NCBI GenBank assembly: GCA_023362775.1
Contig: JALMGJ010000014.1
Span: 1,116,001 to 1,180,000, forward strand
Direction: 5' to 3'
Source: Charina bottae
Taxonomy: Eukaryota > Chordata > Lepidosauria > Squamata > Charinaidae
Length of the DNA stretch: 64,000 nt
The position numbers and the translations under genes are program-made. Each line of letters begins with the position of its first letter. Position 1 is the stretch's first letter. The notes beneath the pieces were generated by a model. That model worked only from the letters and a program-made list of their open reading frames with translations, did no database searches and was not told the origin of the DNA. This document shows positions 54,901 through 64,000 of this stretch, one piece after another.

Positions 54901-56356
54901 ATTCCTGTCCCAGTGCTGCCACGCAGAAGCAAGATTTAGCCAGCTGCTTTTTTTCATGTGCCAAGGGGCCTCTGTGCCTTCTGCACTGCTTTAATCTTCC
55001 TTGTCTTGCACACATCAATATCTGTGGTTATGGGATGGCCTCTGGGATGGGCGTGGCCATCACTGTCCAAATAATAGCTCCTGACTTTGGTGAGCTCATA
55101 AAAATCTTACCAGGGTTAGTTAAAACGTGGGTGAGAGACCGTACCACTTGGGAACTCTCGAGCTGTGGGTAGGCTCGGAAGTCAGACAAAACATTCTGAA
55201 AGAGGGCAATGGTAAAATCACGTCCACATTGGTGCCAAGGAAACATCATGGACATGTCCATAAAGCCATCAGCTCAATTTGAGGGAGACTTCACCCTATT
55301 TTATTAGTACCCAACGAGGGTTGTTTCCTGGGGTCGTTACAGGGCCCAGCCCCGCTGACTCCATCAAGAAAGGATAAGGCACCAAAGGATTTTGATGTCC
55401 TGGTGATTTTTCCATAGATTTAGTTAATCCTCTCCTCTAGGTTTGCATTGCATTTCACATCACTGGGTTTTTCTACCTACAGCAGCCCAAAGTCCCATTT
55501 TGCACATTGGACTCAGCTGTGGTCGTCTGAAGGGGCTGGGAGCACCGCAATACACTGAGTCACCAAGGGCCAGTTCCCGCGAGGTGGAAAGCCTCGAGTG
55601 TGAATTCAGTCCCCACCCCCACGCACTGCTTGAGACCAATCCAGAGGAAGGGAAGGGCGGAGGTTCACGTACTTTGGACCCAAAAGAGTCGAGTCCTCCA
55701 CATCCCCCAATCAAAGCAAGGCACGAAGTGCCTTTTGAAATTCTCCTCCAAAGGAGATGATGAGCAAACACGTGTGACTGGATTTCTCTGGCAAGAGAAC
55801 AAACGCTGCACGGGCTCTTTGCAGTGGCAGTAGCAGTGATGGACAGCAGGCAGGTTCTCCTGAGATCTCCCGTGGGCGTTTAACAGAACCTCGGGAAGCA
55901 GATCGCAGGAGAGAGAAACACCCGTCGGCAGCCCCCCTTGGCCAGATCCACCCAGGAGGACTCCTCCAGCCGACTGTTCTCTCAAGGGAGAGTTGGAAAG
56001 CAAGTTCTCGTTCATCAAACTGAGGTCCTACTACCCCAAGGAGGGCTGTGAGTTTGTTAAATGGGGGCTTGGCAAAGCATTTGGGCTGGAAAGGGTTCGT
56101 TCAGACCCCATCTGCTGGAAGCTGGAGAAACGGCTGGGGGGAAAAATTGCACCCCCTCGCTATCCACCAAAGAATTTACTTGATGCGTAGCGGGAGATGA
56201 TCTATTGCCGATGGCTCGTTTAGTGTCTGAACCTTAAAGGAGTTTAAAAGGAGGTGCTTACAGCCTCAGCCACTGTGGCCCGCTTGGCTCTTCTCTGCTG
56301 CAGAAGCTCCTTCACGGTCATCTTGACTCGAACGCCTTGGTAGATCTTCGCCTTCC
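48599..56356 (-). CDS. POU2AF3: POU2AF3 (COLCA2/OCA-T2), coding exons 2-5
   Basis: Coactivator of POU2F3 in tuft-cell-type programmes in mammals, an OCA-peptide paralogue of POU2AF1. Exons read on the minus strand: 56262-56356 (OCA peptide), 55922-55973 (predicted micro-exon), 50759-50976 and 48599-48949 (terminal). Exon 2 gives IYQGVRVKMTVKELLQQRRA. Exon 4 carries the SCEE...YLEQLVDSCLQ block. The last exon carries FDYSYSPPQMP and ends DMCYS, as in remembered human COLCA2 (ending DICYS). Position and orientation, convergent with POU2AF1, agree with human 11q23. The first coding exon must end in phase 1 and was not identified. No stop or frameshift occurs inside the exons. The gene is compact and its intron 4 contains a 950-bp PLE palindrome. 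Confidence 0.93.
49097..49473. mobile_element. TA-flanked MITE (CAGGTAGTACTCG family)
   Basis: CAGGTAGTACTCGACTTACG / CGTAAGTTGAAGACTACCTG termini flanked by TA on both sides. In POU2AF3 intron 4. Confidence 0.85.
49824..49872 (-). ncRNA. hammerhead-like ribozyme motif, PLE family 1
   Basis: Mirror of the motif at 50630-50678: core CTGAAGA, stem GCTCCTT/AAGGAGC, GAAACGTT. Confidence 0.6.
50282..50545 (+). pseudogene. PLE GIY-YIG endonuclease C-terminus (truncated)
   Basis: Open frame with HILDREDRWFERGVKES then LENPSLNRGGGLRHKLSP, the conserved end of vertebrate Penelope-like ORFs; the Glu in WFERG lies in the GIY-YIG nuclease fold. The reverse transcriptase and the GIY-YIG motif proper are missing. 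A mirrored copy lies in the left arm. Confidence 0.75.
50630..50678 (+). ncRNA. hammerhead-like ribozyme motif, PLE family 1
   Basis: CTGAAGA at 50636-50642, helix II GCTCCTT/AAGGAGC, GAAACGTT, CCCACTGAG. The T-to-C change after the cleavage triplet weakens the first helix I pair compared with 36648. Confidence 0.6.
50759..50976 (-). CDS. POU2AF3: POU2AF3 exon 4
   Basis: 218 nt. Acceptor TTTTCTTAG. It encodes PYIDAASEPSLSS, then NGASCEEIPNYLEQLVDSCL and EGFQPPVSCL, matching the SCEE...DSYLQ region of the human protein. The donor chosen (CTG/GTACCC) keeps phase 0 with the last exon but is weak. The frame stays open past it into a PLE insertion 59 bp downstream. Confidence 0.82.
51588..51757. 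mobile_element. hairpin hAT MITE with internal triplication
   Basis: CAGTGTTTCTCAACCTCAGC ... GCTGAGGTTGAGAAACACTG. The word CAACTCCCAGAATTC occurs three times in the left arm. It lies upstream of POU2AF3 exon 4, in the intron. Confidence 0.85.
51758..52377. other. POU2AF3 intron, unassigned
   Basis: Short (GT)n at 52060-52078. No coding signal recognised. Confidence 0.35.
52378..52785. mobile_element. TA-flanked MITE (CAGGTAGTCCTCG family)
   Basis: CAGGTAGTCCTCGCTTAACG / GTTAAGGGAGGACTGCCTG with TA on both sides. Confidence 0.85.
52786..54162. other. POU2AF3 intron, unassigned
   Basis: Recurring GGTCACACAACATG / AACCATAAATCG-type words at 53465-53590. Nothing coding recognised. Confidence 0.35.
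54163..54275. mobile_element. hairpin hAT MITE
   Basis: CAGTGTTTCTCACCCTCAGC ... GCTGAGGGTGAGAAACGCTG. Flanks GGTTAGAC / GGTTAGAG match at 7 of 8. Confidence 0.85.
54390..54838 (+). mobile_element. Sauria-type SINE with internally triplicated body
   Basis: tRNA head GGTCTAGTGGTTAAGGTGCT and GAGTTCTAGTCCCGCC. A roughly 100-bp body (CCAGGAGACTG to AGGAAGGAGCCAATGG) is present about three times. The 3' part CACAGGGTTGTTGTTGTGGG, TATGTTCGCCGCCTTGAGTT, AATAAAGGCGGGAT and (AAAT)n is typical of Sauria SINEs. Confidence 0.85.
55060..55275 (+). mobile_element. 5S-type SINE fragment
   Basis: CAGGGTTAGTTAAAACGTGGG ends the 5S-like part. AAGAGGGCAATGGTAAAATC and GACATGTCCATAAAG continue the body. Decayed. 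Confidence 0.5.
55922..55973 (-). CDS. POU2AF3: predicted POU2AF3 micro-exon 3
   Basis: Exon 2 ends in phase 0 but exon 4 needs a phase-1 partner, so something must lie between. This 52-nt segment follows a pyrimidine-rich stretch and CAG, and ends ACGG/GTGTTT. It encodes SAGGVLLGGSGQGGLPT, resembling the Gly/Ser-rich segment of mammalian POU2AF3, and repairs the frame. The donor is weak; a shorter alternative ending before GTGGAT would also keep the phase. Confidence 0.5.
56262..56356 (-). CDS. POU2AF3: POU2AF3 exon 2 (OCA peptide)
   Basis: 95 nt. Acceptor CTCCCTTCAG, donor GCT/GTAAGC. It encodes KAKIYQGVRVKMTVKELL and then QQRRAKRATVAEA, the POU-binding peptide. It enters in phase 1, so an upstream exon must supply the start codon plus one base, and it leaves in phase 0. 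Confidence 0.93.
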
Positions 56357-56631
56357 CTGAAGGGAGAGAACGAAAGATGTCTTTTGGCAGAGAGGAGACC
56401 CTCCGGGGGATCGTGGCCAGGGTTCGGTTTCAGAACCGGTTGGAACTGACTGCATTCTTCTAAGAGCAACATGCAAAGCAGTGCCTCAGCCAATTGTGGC
56501 TTCTTTAAAACCAATTCTAGTTAGAAGAAGCGATGGCTTAGCACGGCTCTTCTGGCTTTGATCTGGCTTGCACATTAACCACAGTTTATTAAATAAACCA
56601 CACTTGGCAGGGTTCACCCATTACGTTAAAC

Positions 56632-56751
56632 CAGTGTTTTTCAAACTTGGCAACTTTAAGATGTGTGGACTTCAACTCCCAGAATTCCCCAGCCAGCATG
56701 CTGGGAGTTGAAGTCCCCACATCTTAAAGTTGCCAAGTTTGAGAAACACCG
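56632..56751. mobile_element. hairpin hAT MITE
   Basis: CAGTGTTTTTCAAACTTGGC ... GCCAAGTTTGAGAAACACCG. Flanks CGTTAAAC / CATTAAAC match at 7 of 8. Upstream of POU2AF3 exon 2. Confidence 0.85.
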
Positions 56752-57066
56752 CATTAAACCACACACTGGGATTTGCAAACCACATTGTCTTGGTTTAAGA
56801 TTAGGGCTTAGGGCCCTCCGTGCAAAGGCCCTCTTCTTTGGGGTTTGAGTTCAAATCCCAGCCCTTCCTAGTTGGCCTCTAGGCACATCTGGATTGCAAA
56901 TCATGTCCCCTCCTAAACATGAACATGAAGCAATTCAATATGCACTGTAAACTTACACATTTGCTCAGAAGTATTTTTCTCTTACTTAGATCTCCTCCCA
57001 TTTCCCAGGATCAGCCTCCCCAGCCTTAAACTTGCTGACATTCCCTTATCCTAGAACTGCATCTCA

Positions 57067-57221
57067 GGGATGTCAGCTGGGTATGGTCAAAAAAGTCAAG
57101 ATGGCAACCAGGATGGTGAGATCGAAGCTCTGCCTGTTTTTTATGTGTGTTGCATGACATAAAAAACAGACAGAGCTTTGACTAACCGCTGTGGCCATGG
57201 TCTTGACCTTTTCTACCATTT
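57067..57221. mobile_element. palindromic MITE fragment next to LINE tail
   Basis: CAGGGATGTCAGCTGGG, GTCAAAAAAGTCAAGATGGC and the mirrored AACAGACAGAGCTTTGACTA. Its right end is missing at the junction with the LINE tail. Confidence 0.7.
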
Positions 57222-58826
57222 TATTTATTTGTTTGTTTGTTTATTTGTTTATTTATTTATTTATTAAACAGATTTATAAGGCCGCCCAACTCACACAGGG
57301 TGACTCGGGGCGGCTTACAGAATTAAAAACCATAAAAACACAATAGACACCCCCCCTGGCGGCAGCAAACACATTCATACCAGCCACTTGATCGGCTCCG
57401 AAGCAGCTTGGGGTCCCCAGGCCCGTTGACAGAACGTCTTCAGGGCCTTCCGGAAAAGGAGCAAGGAGGGGACCAATCTGATATCTGGGGGGATGAAGTT
57501 CCAAAGGGAGGGAGCCACCACGGAGAAGGCCCTCTTCCTTGGTCCCACTAGATGTACCTTCCTAACTGAAGGGACCCGCAAGATGCCCTGCCTCCCCGCT
57601 CTGGTGGGCCGGGTGGATGTGACTGGGGAAAGGCGGTCCTGCAAATAACCTGGCCTTTGTAGGGCTTTAAAGGTGATAACCAGCACCTTGAATTGGACCC
57701 GGAAGCAAACTGGCACCCAATGCAGCTCCCGCAAAAGAGGTGACACATGGGCAAGTCTAGGCTTGCGCAAAACTATGCGGGCCGCTGCATTTTGAACCAA
57801 TTCAAGCTTCCGGATACTTTTCAAGGGCAGCCCCATATAGAGCGCATTACAATAGTCCAAACGGGAGGTGACTAGGGCGTGGGTGACTGTGAGAAGAGCC
57901 TGTTGGTCCAGGAATGGGCATAGCTGGCAAACAACACGCAGTTGTGCAAAGGGTCTCCTGGCCACGGCTGCCACCTGCTCTTCGGGCAGGAGTCGTGAGT
58001 CCAGGAGGACCCCCAGGTTACGCACAGGGTCTGTCTGGGGCAGTGCAACCCCATTCAGGACCAAAGATGGCAATTCTCTGGAAACTAAACAGCCCCCGAA
58101 CCCACAGCCATTCCGTCTTGCCAGGGTTCAACTTCAACTTGTTGCTCCCATCCAGACCTCAACAGCCTCCAGGCACCGGGAAAGGGCGGTCGCGGCATCG
58201 CTTAACTCACCATGGGCAGAGATGTACAACTGAGTATCATCAGCATACTGGTGATATCGCACCCCATGGTGACGGATGATCTCAACAGGAGCGGAGAGAG
58301 CACCGACCCCTGCGGCACCCCACAAAGCAGGGCCCGAGGGCTGGACCTCTTGCCCCCCGATCAACACCGACTGGAAACGGCCCCGGAGGAAGGAGGTAAA
58401 CCAGGACAACACAGTGCCCCCCACCCCCAACCCCCGAAGCCGCTCCAGAAGGATGCCATGGTCGATGGTATCGAAAGCCGCCAAGAGGTCAGGTAGAGCC
58501 AGGATGGTTGCACACCCTCCATCCCGCTCCCGCCAGAGATCATCGAAAAGCACGACCAATGCCGTTTCCGTCCCATATCCAGGCCTGAAACCTGACTGAA
58601 AGGGGTCCAGATAATCCGTTTCATCCAGGATCCTCTGGAGCTGCAGCGCGACCGCCTTCTCAACAACCTTCCCCAAAAAGGGGAGGTGGGAGACAGGACG
58701 AAAACTGTCCATCAGGGTGGGATCCAGTGATGGCTTCTTAAGGAGGGGGCAAACCACAGCCTCTTTAAAAGGCCGGGGCACCATGCCCTCTGAACACCCT
58801 GGCTGCATCTTCTGGAAATCTATCAA
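57222..58826 (-). mobile_element. L2/CR1-group LINE, 5'-truncated, decayed reverse transcriptase
   Basis: Minus-strand frame 58134-58826 contains RT blocks: FRPVSHLPFLGKVVEK, FQSGFRPGYGTETAL, AFDTIDH and the catalytic YADDTQLYIS (fourth position of YxDD intact). The PQGS block before it is scrambled by indels. A second frame, 57375-58073, holds the C-terminal RLDYCNALYMGLP and VQNAAARIV region. The (TTTA)n run at 57222-57268 is the 3' tail. Not functional. Confidence 0.9.
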
Positions 58827-59129
58827 GCATTTATTTTCAGTTTTAGCTGAGAGGTTTGTGGCCCCTGGAAGAATATCCTTTTCTTTTTTAAAACCAATAC
58901 CAGTGTGACTATCCAGTTGCGTTTTCTTTCCAACTTTGTAGCTCCGTCCTAGGAAACAACTTCTAGCAAATCTTATTAAATACTTGAAAGATCGGTACTT
59001 GCTCCAATGCTTTATCCAGAACTAGGAAAGAAATTTTTCTAGGTCAATCCTTAGTGTGTCTATGAATACTACCAAGGGCAGGGAGGGGACAGAAAAAAGT
59101 CTGAAAGTGGAAAACGGGCAGTTATATCT
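58827..59129. other. unassigned
   Basis: No coding or repeat signal recognised. Confidence 0.35.
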
Positions 59130-59625
59130 CATATTTCTTTCTTTCTTTGTTAGATGCAATATTCTGCCTTTCCTGGGTGAGCTCACAGCACCTTACATGG
59201 GATCTCTCTTTACCCTCAAAATAACACCCTGAAAAACAGTGGGCTGAGAAAAAATGGCCCAAAGTCAGCCAGGGAGCCTCTAAAGCAGGGGTGGGGAACC
59301 TTTTTTCTGCCAATATTTATAATCGGGGACCGGGGGGGCGGGGGGCGGGGTTTCTGGGATTTCTGCGGATCTGGGGCCGGAGTTTGCGGGCGGGAGCCAA
59401 TCACAAGCACTGGGGGGCGGGGTTTGTGGGTGGGAGTCAATCGCGTGGAAGGGGCGGGGTTTGCGGGCGGGAGCCCCGCGGGCCTTAGGCGGGAGCCCCG
59501 CGGGCCTTATAAGGCCCGCGGGCCTGACGTTGCCCACCCCTGCTCTAAAGCTAAGGCTGGATTTGAACCTGGGTCTCCCACTCCATGCCCAATAACTTAA
59601 CCACTATCTGCTGCTGGCTCTTACT
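59130..59625 (-). mobile_element. MIR-like tRNA SINE split by a hAT MITE
   Basis: On the + strand GGTGAGCTCACAGCACCTTA and CAAAGTCAGCCAGGGAGC lie left of the MITE. GGATTTGAACCTGGGTCTCC (B box) and AACTTAACCACTAT (A box) lie right of it. Confidence 0.6.
59286..59542. mobile_element. hAT-type MITE (CAGGGGTGGG family) with 8-bp TSD
   Basis: CAGGGGTGGGGAACC ... GTTGCCCACCCCTG. Perfect duplication CTCTAAAG at 59278-59285 and 59543-59550. Second copy of the family at 19219. Confidence 0.92.
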
Positions 59626-60506
59626 GGGCTTTTAAGAACGTCTCCTAGCACAAGAAAATTCCAGACTCACAACCGCTTCGAATTTCAGCGACAAAATTCA
59701 GCCGGAGACTAACTGAATTCTTCAAACAGGAAAAGTTGCCAGGTTTTTTATGAGCCTTTGTAAGAAGATTAAGATGAGCTCAGCAGGATTAGCCTGTAGG
59801 ATTTTCCAGTCCTGCCCTGTGTGTGTACAGAGATCCACAGAGGGCTTTTGAAAATAAGTCCCCAAGTAGAACATTTTCAGAATATATCCACTTGGTCTCT
59901 TTAAACCTCTGCTTTCTACTCAAGCTGATACTTTAGGCAGCTAACAAAATGAAGAAGAAAAGAGCACCGTTCAACAATATCCAATAAAAAGGGGAGTGAA
60001 TTGTGTTCCCAGTTATCAATATCCAGATGCTACCTCTAAACCTAGAGACAGTCACTGGTGCTCTTATTCCCAATACATTTGCTGAATGTATCTCCTGTTA
60101 AAATGGCCATCACTCTTTCTTAGGCCAGGAAGTGCTAGAGTTTAATCACCCTTTTTGCACCAGCCTCCCCCCTCCAAATAATTTTAGGGGCTCAAATCAT
60201 CACCTTGTACAAAGATATTGGCTGTTGGGGTTCTATCCTTTTCCTAAGCATTCCACACATGGAACGCTGTTTTTCACAGGTTCAATGGTTTTATTCAACC
60301 CTCACTGCCATTCGGATCTTGAACCACGGGGTCAGTTCTGTCCGCTGTGTTGCATCGCTCTCTGCCCAGTGCAAATTTCTTGCACCCCCTTCCTGTCTGG
60401 ATCCCTCAGCGATTTGGGGTGGGTGGCAAGCTTCTTGTTTCCTATTTATCTCTAGCTCAGAATCGGTTAAGAACCATTTCAAAAGCACCAGTTGCAATGT
60501 ATAAAT
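59626..60506. other. unassigned
   Basis: No coding or repeat signal recognised. Confidence 0.35.
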
Positions 60507-60605
60507 CAGTGTTTCTCAACCTCGGCAACTTTAAGCGGTGGGGACTTCAACTCCCAGAATTCCACAGCCAGTAATTCCACAGCTTAAAGTTGCCAAGGAA
60601 CACTG
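60507..60605. mobile_element. hairpin hAT MITE, partly eroded
   Basis: CAGTGTTTCTCAACCTCGGC at the left and a shortened AAAGTTGCCAAGGAACACTG at the right. Flanks GTATAAAT / GTATAGAT match at 7 of 8. Confidence 0.8.
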
Positions 60606-60949
60606 GTATAGATCTTGGACATTTTTAGGAGTACCCAACTAGCATGTTTTCAACATGACCTCTCTAGCACATATTCAGCTAAAATGCTTTTTAAAAAATC
60701 GTGTTCTTTGCCGTTTCTTTATTGGGGCTTAGCATTCCCCTAGCGTTCAGCTGCTCTGTGGATCTAAACCCACCTTCCTCAAACTGGCACCCTTCAGATG
60801 TGTGGGACATCACTTTTGAGATCCCTGCCCAAGGTGGGCGATTTATGGTTGATGGCCATTGGCTCCGGAGGGCTCCAGGTTGGAGAAGCCTGTTGAAAAT
60901 AGGCTCCCCTCGGGGTCTGGACCACCTGGGTTTTATTCCCCCTCAAGGC

Positions 60950-62130
60950 ATCCTGGGAAGTGTAGTTTAGCCTCCTCCGTTCCTGAGAGCCCCGCGCCCT
61001 GCGATTCGACGCCGGAGCGAGGAGGGCCCTGAACGCGCCTGGGTGGTGCAGCAGCGCCGGCCTTTGTGAGTGAGTTGCACGCTCGTTTTCGGGGAAGGGG
61101 GTGAGCGGAGCGGTCAGTCGCTTCGGATCTGGGAGCTGACGAGGAGGAGGAGGAGAGAAGCGACGGGGGGGGGGCGAGGAAGGCTGGGCGTTTGGGGGGG
61201 CTCTGCGTCTTCTCGCCGGTCCCGTCGATCTCCGGGAAACGTAATAATCTGGAGGGGGCGCGGAGGAGTCGGTTGCAACGGACGCCCCCGCGCTCTGCCC
61301 TCCCAGGGGAGCGGGCGCAGGGGGTGGCAGCCTGCGCGTTCCCGTCCTCCGGCCGCAGCATCGCCCAGATCGTGCCCGGGTGGGAGGGGCGGAAGAATTG
61401 GCCCCGCTCACGGCTCCTGCCGCGCTCCAAGCAGGAGTCGCGGCTGCCTCCCCGATGCTGCTCGGGTGGGGGGAAGCGTAGTAAGAGGGGACGGGGGAGC
61501 CGCGGCGCCGTCGGGTGGAGCGGAGCCACCTTCGAGAGCGTCCCGGGGCCGTGCGCGGAGGGCGGAGCGCGCCTGGCTGCCCCTCTCCGGCCAGCCCCGC
61601 TCTGGTGGTCGCGTTGGGAGGGCGCCCCGGCCCCTCTGTCGCCGGGGAGGGGAGAGGAAGCGGCGCTGGAGCAAACGCGACCGGCGTCGCTAACGAAGCG
61701 GACTCTCAGGGGCGCAGCGCGCTCCTGGACTCGCGGTCTCTTCCCCGCCGGTGGCGCTCCGACGCGCGCCCGCGGGTGTCCCCCGCCTCCCCGTCTTCCT
61801 CTCCGCCAGTTGCACCAGACACGCCTCGCCGATCCCCCGCCTGCCCTTCGCACGCCTCTCCCGGCTCCCCCAAAGCCGCTCCCGGCCGAGGCAGGCGCAG
61901 ATCCCGTAGATCGCGCGCCGGAGGTCTTAGGAACGGGCGAGGAGCGCGCAGCAGCTTTGCGCGCGGACCTTTCGGTGCGCGGCAGCGCCGCTGCTGGCCG
62001 TCAGAAGCATTGCACGAGAGGGGTGGGGGGTCCTTCCGAGCCAAATCGGTTTGCAAGGGGGGATATCTCCCTTGAGCAGCCCCGCAGCCCCCAAAAAGGG
62101 GGTGGCCCCTTCCCGCGCCAAGGGCTGTTT
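60950..62130. promoter_or_regulatory. CpG island, probable promoter
   Basis: About 1.2 kb of very GC-rich, CpG-dense sequence, unlike the AT-leaning surroundings. Long open frames on both strands here reflect the absence of stop codons, not coding. It lies about 4.6 kb upstream of POU2AF3 exon 2 on the right side for its promoter and could hold the missing first exon. It could instead, or also, drive a divergent + strand transcript. Confidence 0.75.
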
Positions 62131-64000
62131 TGCGCCCGACTCGCCTGTCTTTCTTTAAGCCAGAACTTTGGTGGCGGGATGGAAGCCCCCAGCCCTTGTT
62201 TATCAAAATTGTAATGAACTGGTTGGGGTTTGGGGGTACACACACACACACGTTTAAAAAACACTTTGCAACCCACTTCCCTAGCCTAAAATGCCAGAAA
62301 CTCTCAGTCTGTTTTCAAAAGTGCAAATTTTAACCAGGATTAGCAATGCACTTCCCACCCCCCAAAGAATGGTTTCAACACCCATGTTTGGAGCAGGCAC
62401 ATTCCAGAGCATTCACAGCTGGGAATGGCGTCGTTCTCCGTTTAGCCCTGGCGCAACAGTACTGGGTGTGTGTGTGTGTATTTTATGTATATGAGTTTGC
62501 ATCAGGTTTGGTTTAACATGCATGCACTTAAAAACATTTGATTTCATTGCTCTGTGAATTTGGGAATCTCTGACTCTCTTTTCCCATTCCCTCCCTTCCT
62601 TTCCGTTTTTTTTTTAATTATTTGAAGGCAAACAGTTCAAAAAGGCATGGGAGAGAAGGAATCTGACCCCAAAACCCAAAACCCAGTGGAGATTCAATTT
62701 TGACTTACCTGACATTCTGCAGGAACAGAAAATGGAGAAATTTGTTTTCCACCCCCAACAGTGTCTGTGGACCAAATCAAGAACACTCAGCTGGGCTTCC
62801 TAATGCAAAAAGGAAAACATGCAAGAAAACAGGATTTTTTGGATTAAAAAAGAATTCTAAATCCTTGGTGCAGATCTTGACTGGGAGACAAGCAATATTA
62901 ATCTTTTATACCTACTGATATAAGTTTGAATTTTTCTCCCCACAAGCCAAGTATTTAAAACCTCTAGAATCCATTGATTTGACAATCAAGGATTGCGCGA
63001 TAGTTTCAATTTGAATATTCAAAGGCTTCAGAAAATGGACTCTCTTGGAGGAAAACCCAGCATATCCCCATCTAGGAGAGGGTCTGGGGGAACAAGATCC
63101 ATTGGCCCCGTCTTCATGGGATCCCCCCTTGGGGTACCTTTTGAGCTTTTTAGCTTCCTTGCCCCAAACAAGGCAGGCACCCCCAAAGAGAGCCCACATT
63201 TTTGCAGATGACAAATTCCGGGTCATCCCTGGCGCTTCCGTTCCAGCCGCCACCAGATGACACCTCCCTGCCACAGTTTGGGGAGATCTGGGGATCGGGG
63301 TGCATTTGGGGGGCTGCCTGATATTTTTGTGGACAAATATGGCCTGCAGGGGGGACCTGGCATGGCCAGGAATAAAGCCACGGAGGCCTGTAAGCAATGG
63401 TGGTTGGTGAGCGTGGAACATCATTCCATGAGGCTTGGGATCTTCTGATGTGTCCCCCCTTTCTGCCCCACTCCCCCCTTCTTTTCCTTGATGTAGGCGT
63501 TTTTAAGCTGCTCCAGTTTGCATTGTGGGAGCTCTTTCCATTGTCTTTGGAAAGTTGGACTTTTCTCCCCCCTCCTAGATCCTTGCAATCGCATGGAAGG
63601 CAGGCTGAGGTGTATTTTAACTTCAGAGGAAATTTCCAAATTTTGAATCTGGATTTTTTCACACCTTTACTTCCCATCCCTCCCTAGAAGGAACTGGGGA
63701 CAGCTGAGTCAACCGAAAATGTAGGCTAAGGTGTTAATGATCTACTATGAATATAACTTGGCCATTGTTCCAGTTCATTTTTTGTTCTTTTGAAAAAAAA
63801 ATACTTCAACAGATATTCTTGATTGGAGATAAAGAGACTGTATTGCTGAATTTACGACGTAATTTCTTTTCTGCTGGCGTTCAGTCTTTCAGACCATCTC
63901 TTGCATGTTTAAATGCTCTGTCCTCCTTTCACTTGTTTTAAAAAACTGTGCATAATCTGAAAGGCATCCCAGAAGGGGTTATCTGACACTCTAGAAATAT
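62131..64000. other. unassigned, downstream of CpG island
   Basis: A short (CA)n at 62238-62250 and (GT)n at 62466-62480. Open frames at 62912-63690 show no recognisable family. Confidence 0.35.

Noticed and set aside
55665..55921. Whole minus frame 55665-56018 as one long POU2AF3 exon
   Set aside because: Only its middle gives correct phases and family resemblance. The rest has no counterpart in the known protein.
56451..56472. Possible POU2AF3 first coding exon (MLLLEEC) with phase-1 GT
   Set aside because: Weak donor, only a 94-nt intron and no similarity to the known N-terminus. The phase fits by a one-in-three chance.
58134..58826. Reverse transcriptase frame as a possible host or retroviral gene
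   Set aside because: RT blocks and AT-rich tail are those of an L2/CR1-group LINE; internal indels and 5' truncation show a dead copy.
61192..62214. 340-codon + frame and 306-codon - frame in the CpG island
   Set aside because: Arg/Gly/Pro-rich translations on both strands at once, no domain; expected from GC-rich DNA lacking stop codons.

Overview
This window is vertebrate nuclear DNA, almost certainly from a squamate reptile (snake or lizard). The evidence is a Sauria-type SINE, 5S rRNA-derived SINEs, L2/CR1-group and L1 LINE fragments, Penelope-like elements (PLEs), several hAT MITE families with fresh 8-bp target duplications, and many long microsatellites. No bacterial or viral gene organisation is present. 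Almost all open reading frames outside the exons below are chance frames or lie in repeats.

Two real protein genes are recognisable, both members of the OCA/POU2AF family of POU-factor coactivators, arranged tail to tail. POU2AF1 (OCA-B/BOB.1) is on the + strand. Coding exons 2-5 lie at 34817-38785 and a candidate 16-nt coding exon 1 lies at 14075-14090, giving a gene of about 25 kb and a protein of about 258 residues. POU2AF3 (COLCA2/OCA-T2) is on the - strand, with coding exons at 56262-56356, 55922-55973 (predicted micro-exon), 50759-50976 and 48599-48949. Its first coding exon was not found. The convergent order matches human 11q23. With the exons proposed here, both genes show the same series of intron phases (1-0-1-0), as expected for a tandem duplication.

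Layout: 1-14 kb is 5' flank of POU2AF1 with hAT MITEs, L2, L1, SINE and PLE fragments, ending in a 410-bp complex microsatellite just upstream of the candidate exon 1. 14-34.8 kb is the presumed POU2AF1 intron 1, packed with MITEs, SINEs and two PLE dimers. 34.8-38.8 kb holds the POU2AF1 coding exons. 38.8-48.1 kb is the intergenic space between the two 3' ends. 48.1-56.4 kb is POU2AF3, carrying a 950-bp palindromic PLE insertion next to an exon. 57.2-58.8 kb is a decayed L2/CR1-group reverse transcriptase. 60.95-62.1 kb is a CpG island, the best promoter candidate for POU2AF3. 62.1-64 kb shows nothing recognisable.

The most unusual signal is in the PLEs. Two families carry hammerhead-ribozyme-like cores. 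Four insertions are head-to-head inverted dimers, each bounded by one shared target-site duplication of 11-14 bp, and another is an 89-bp insertion whose 5' end lies at the predicted ribozyme cleavage site. All calls come from reading the sequence; no alignment, folding or database search was run.
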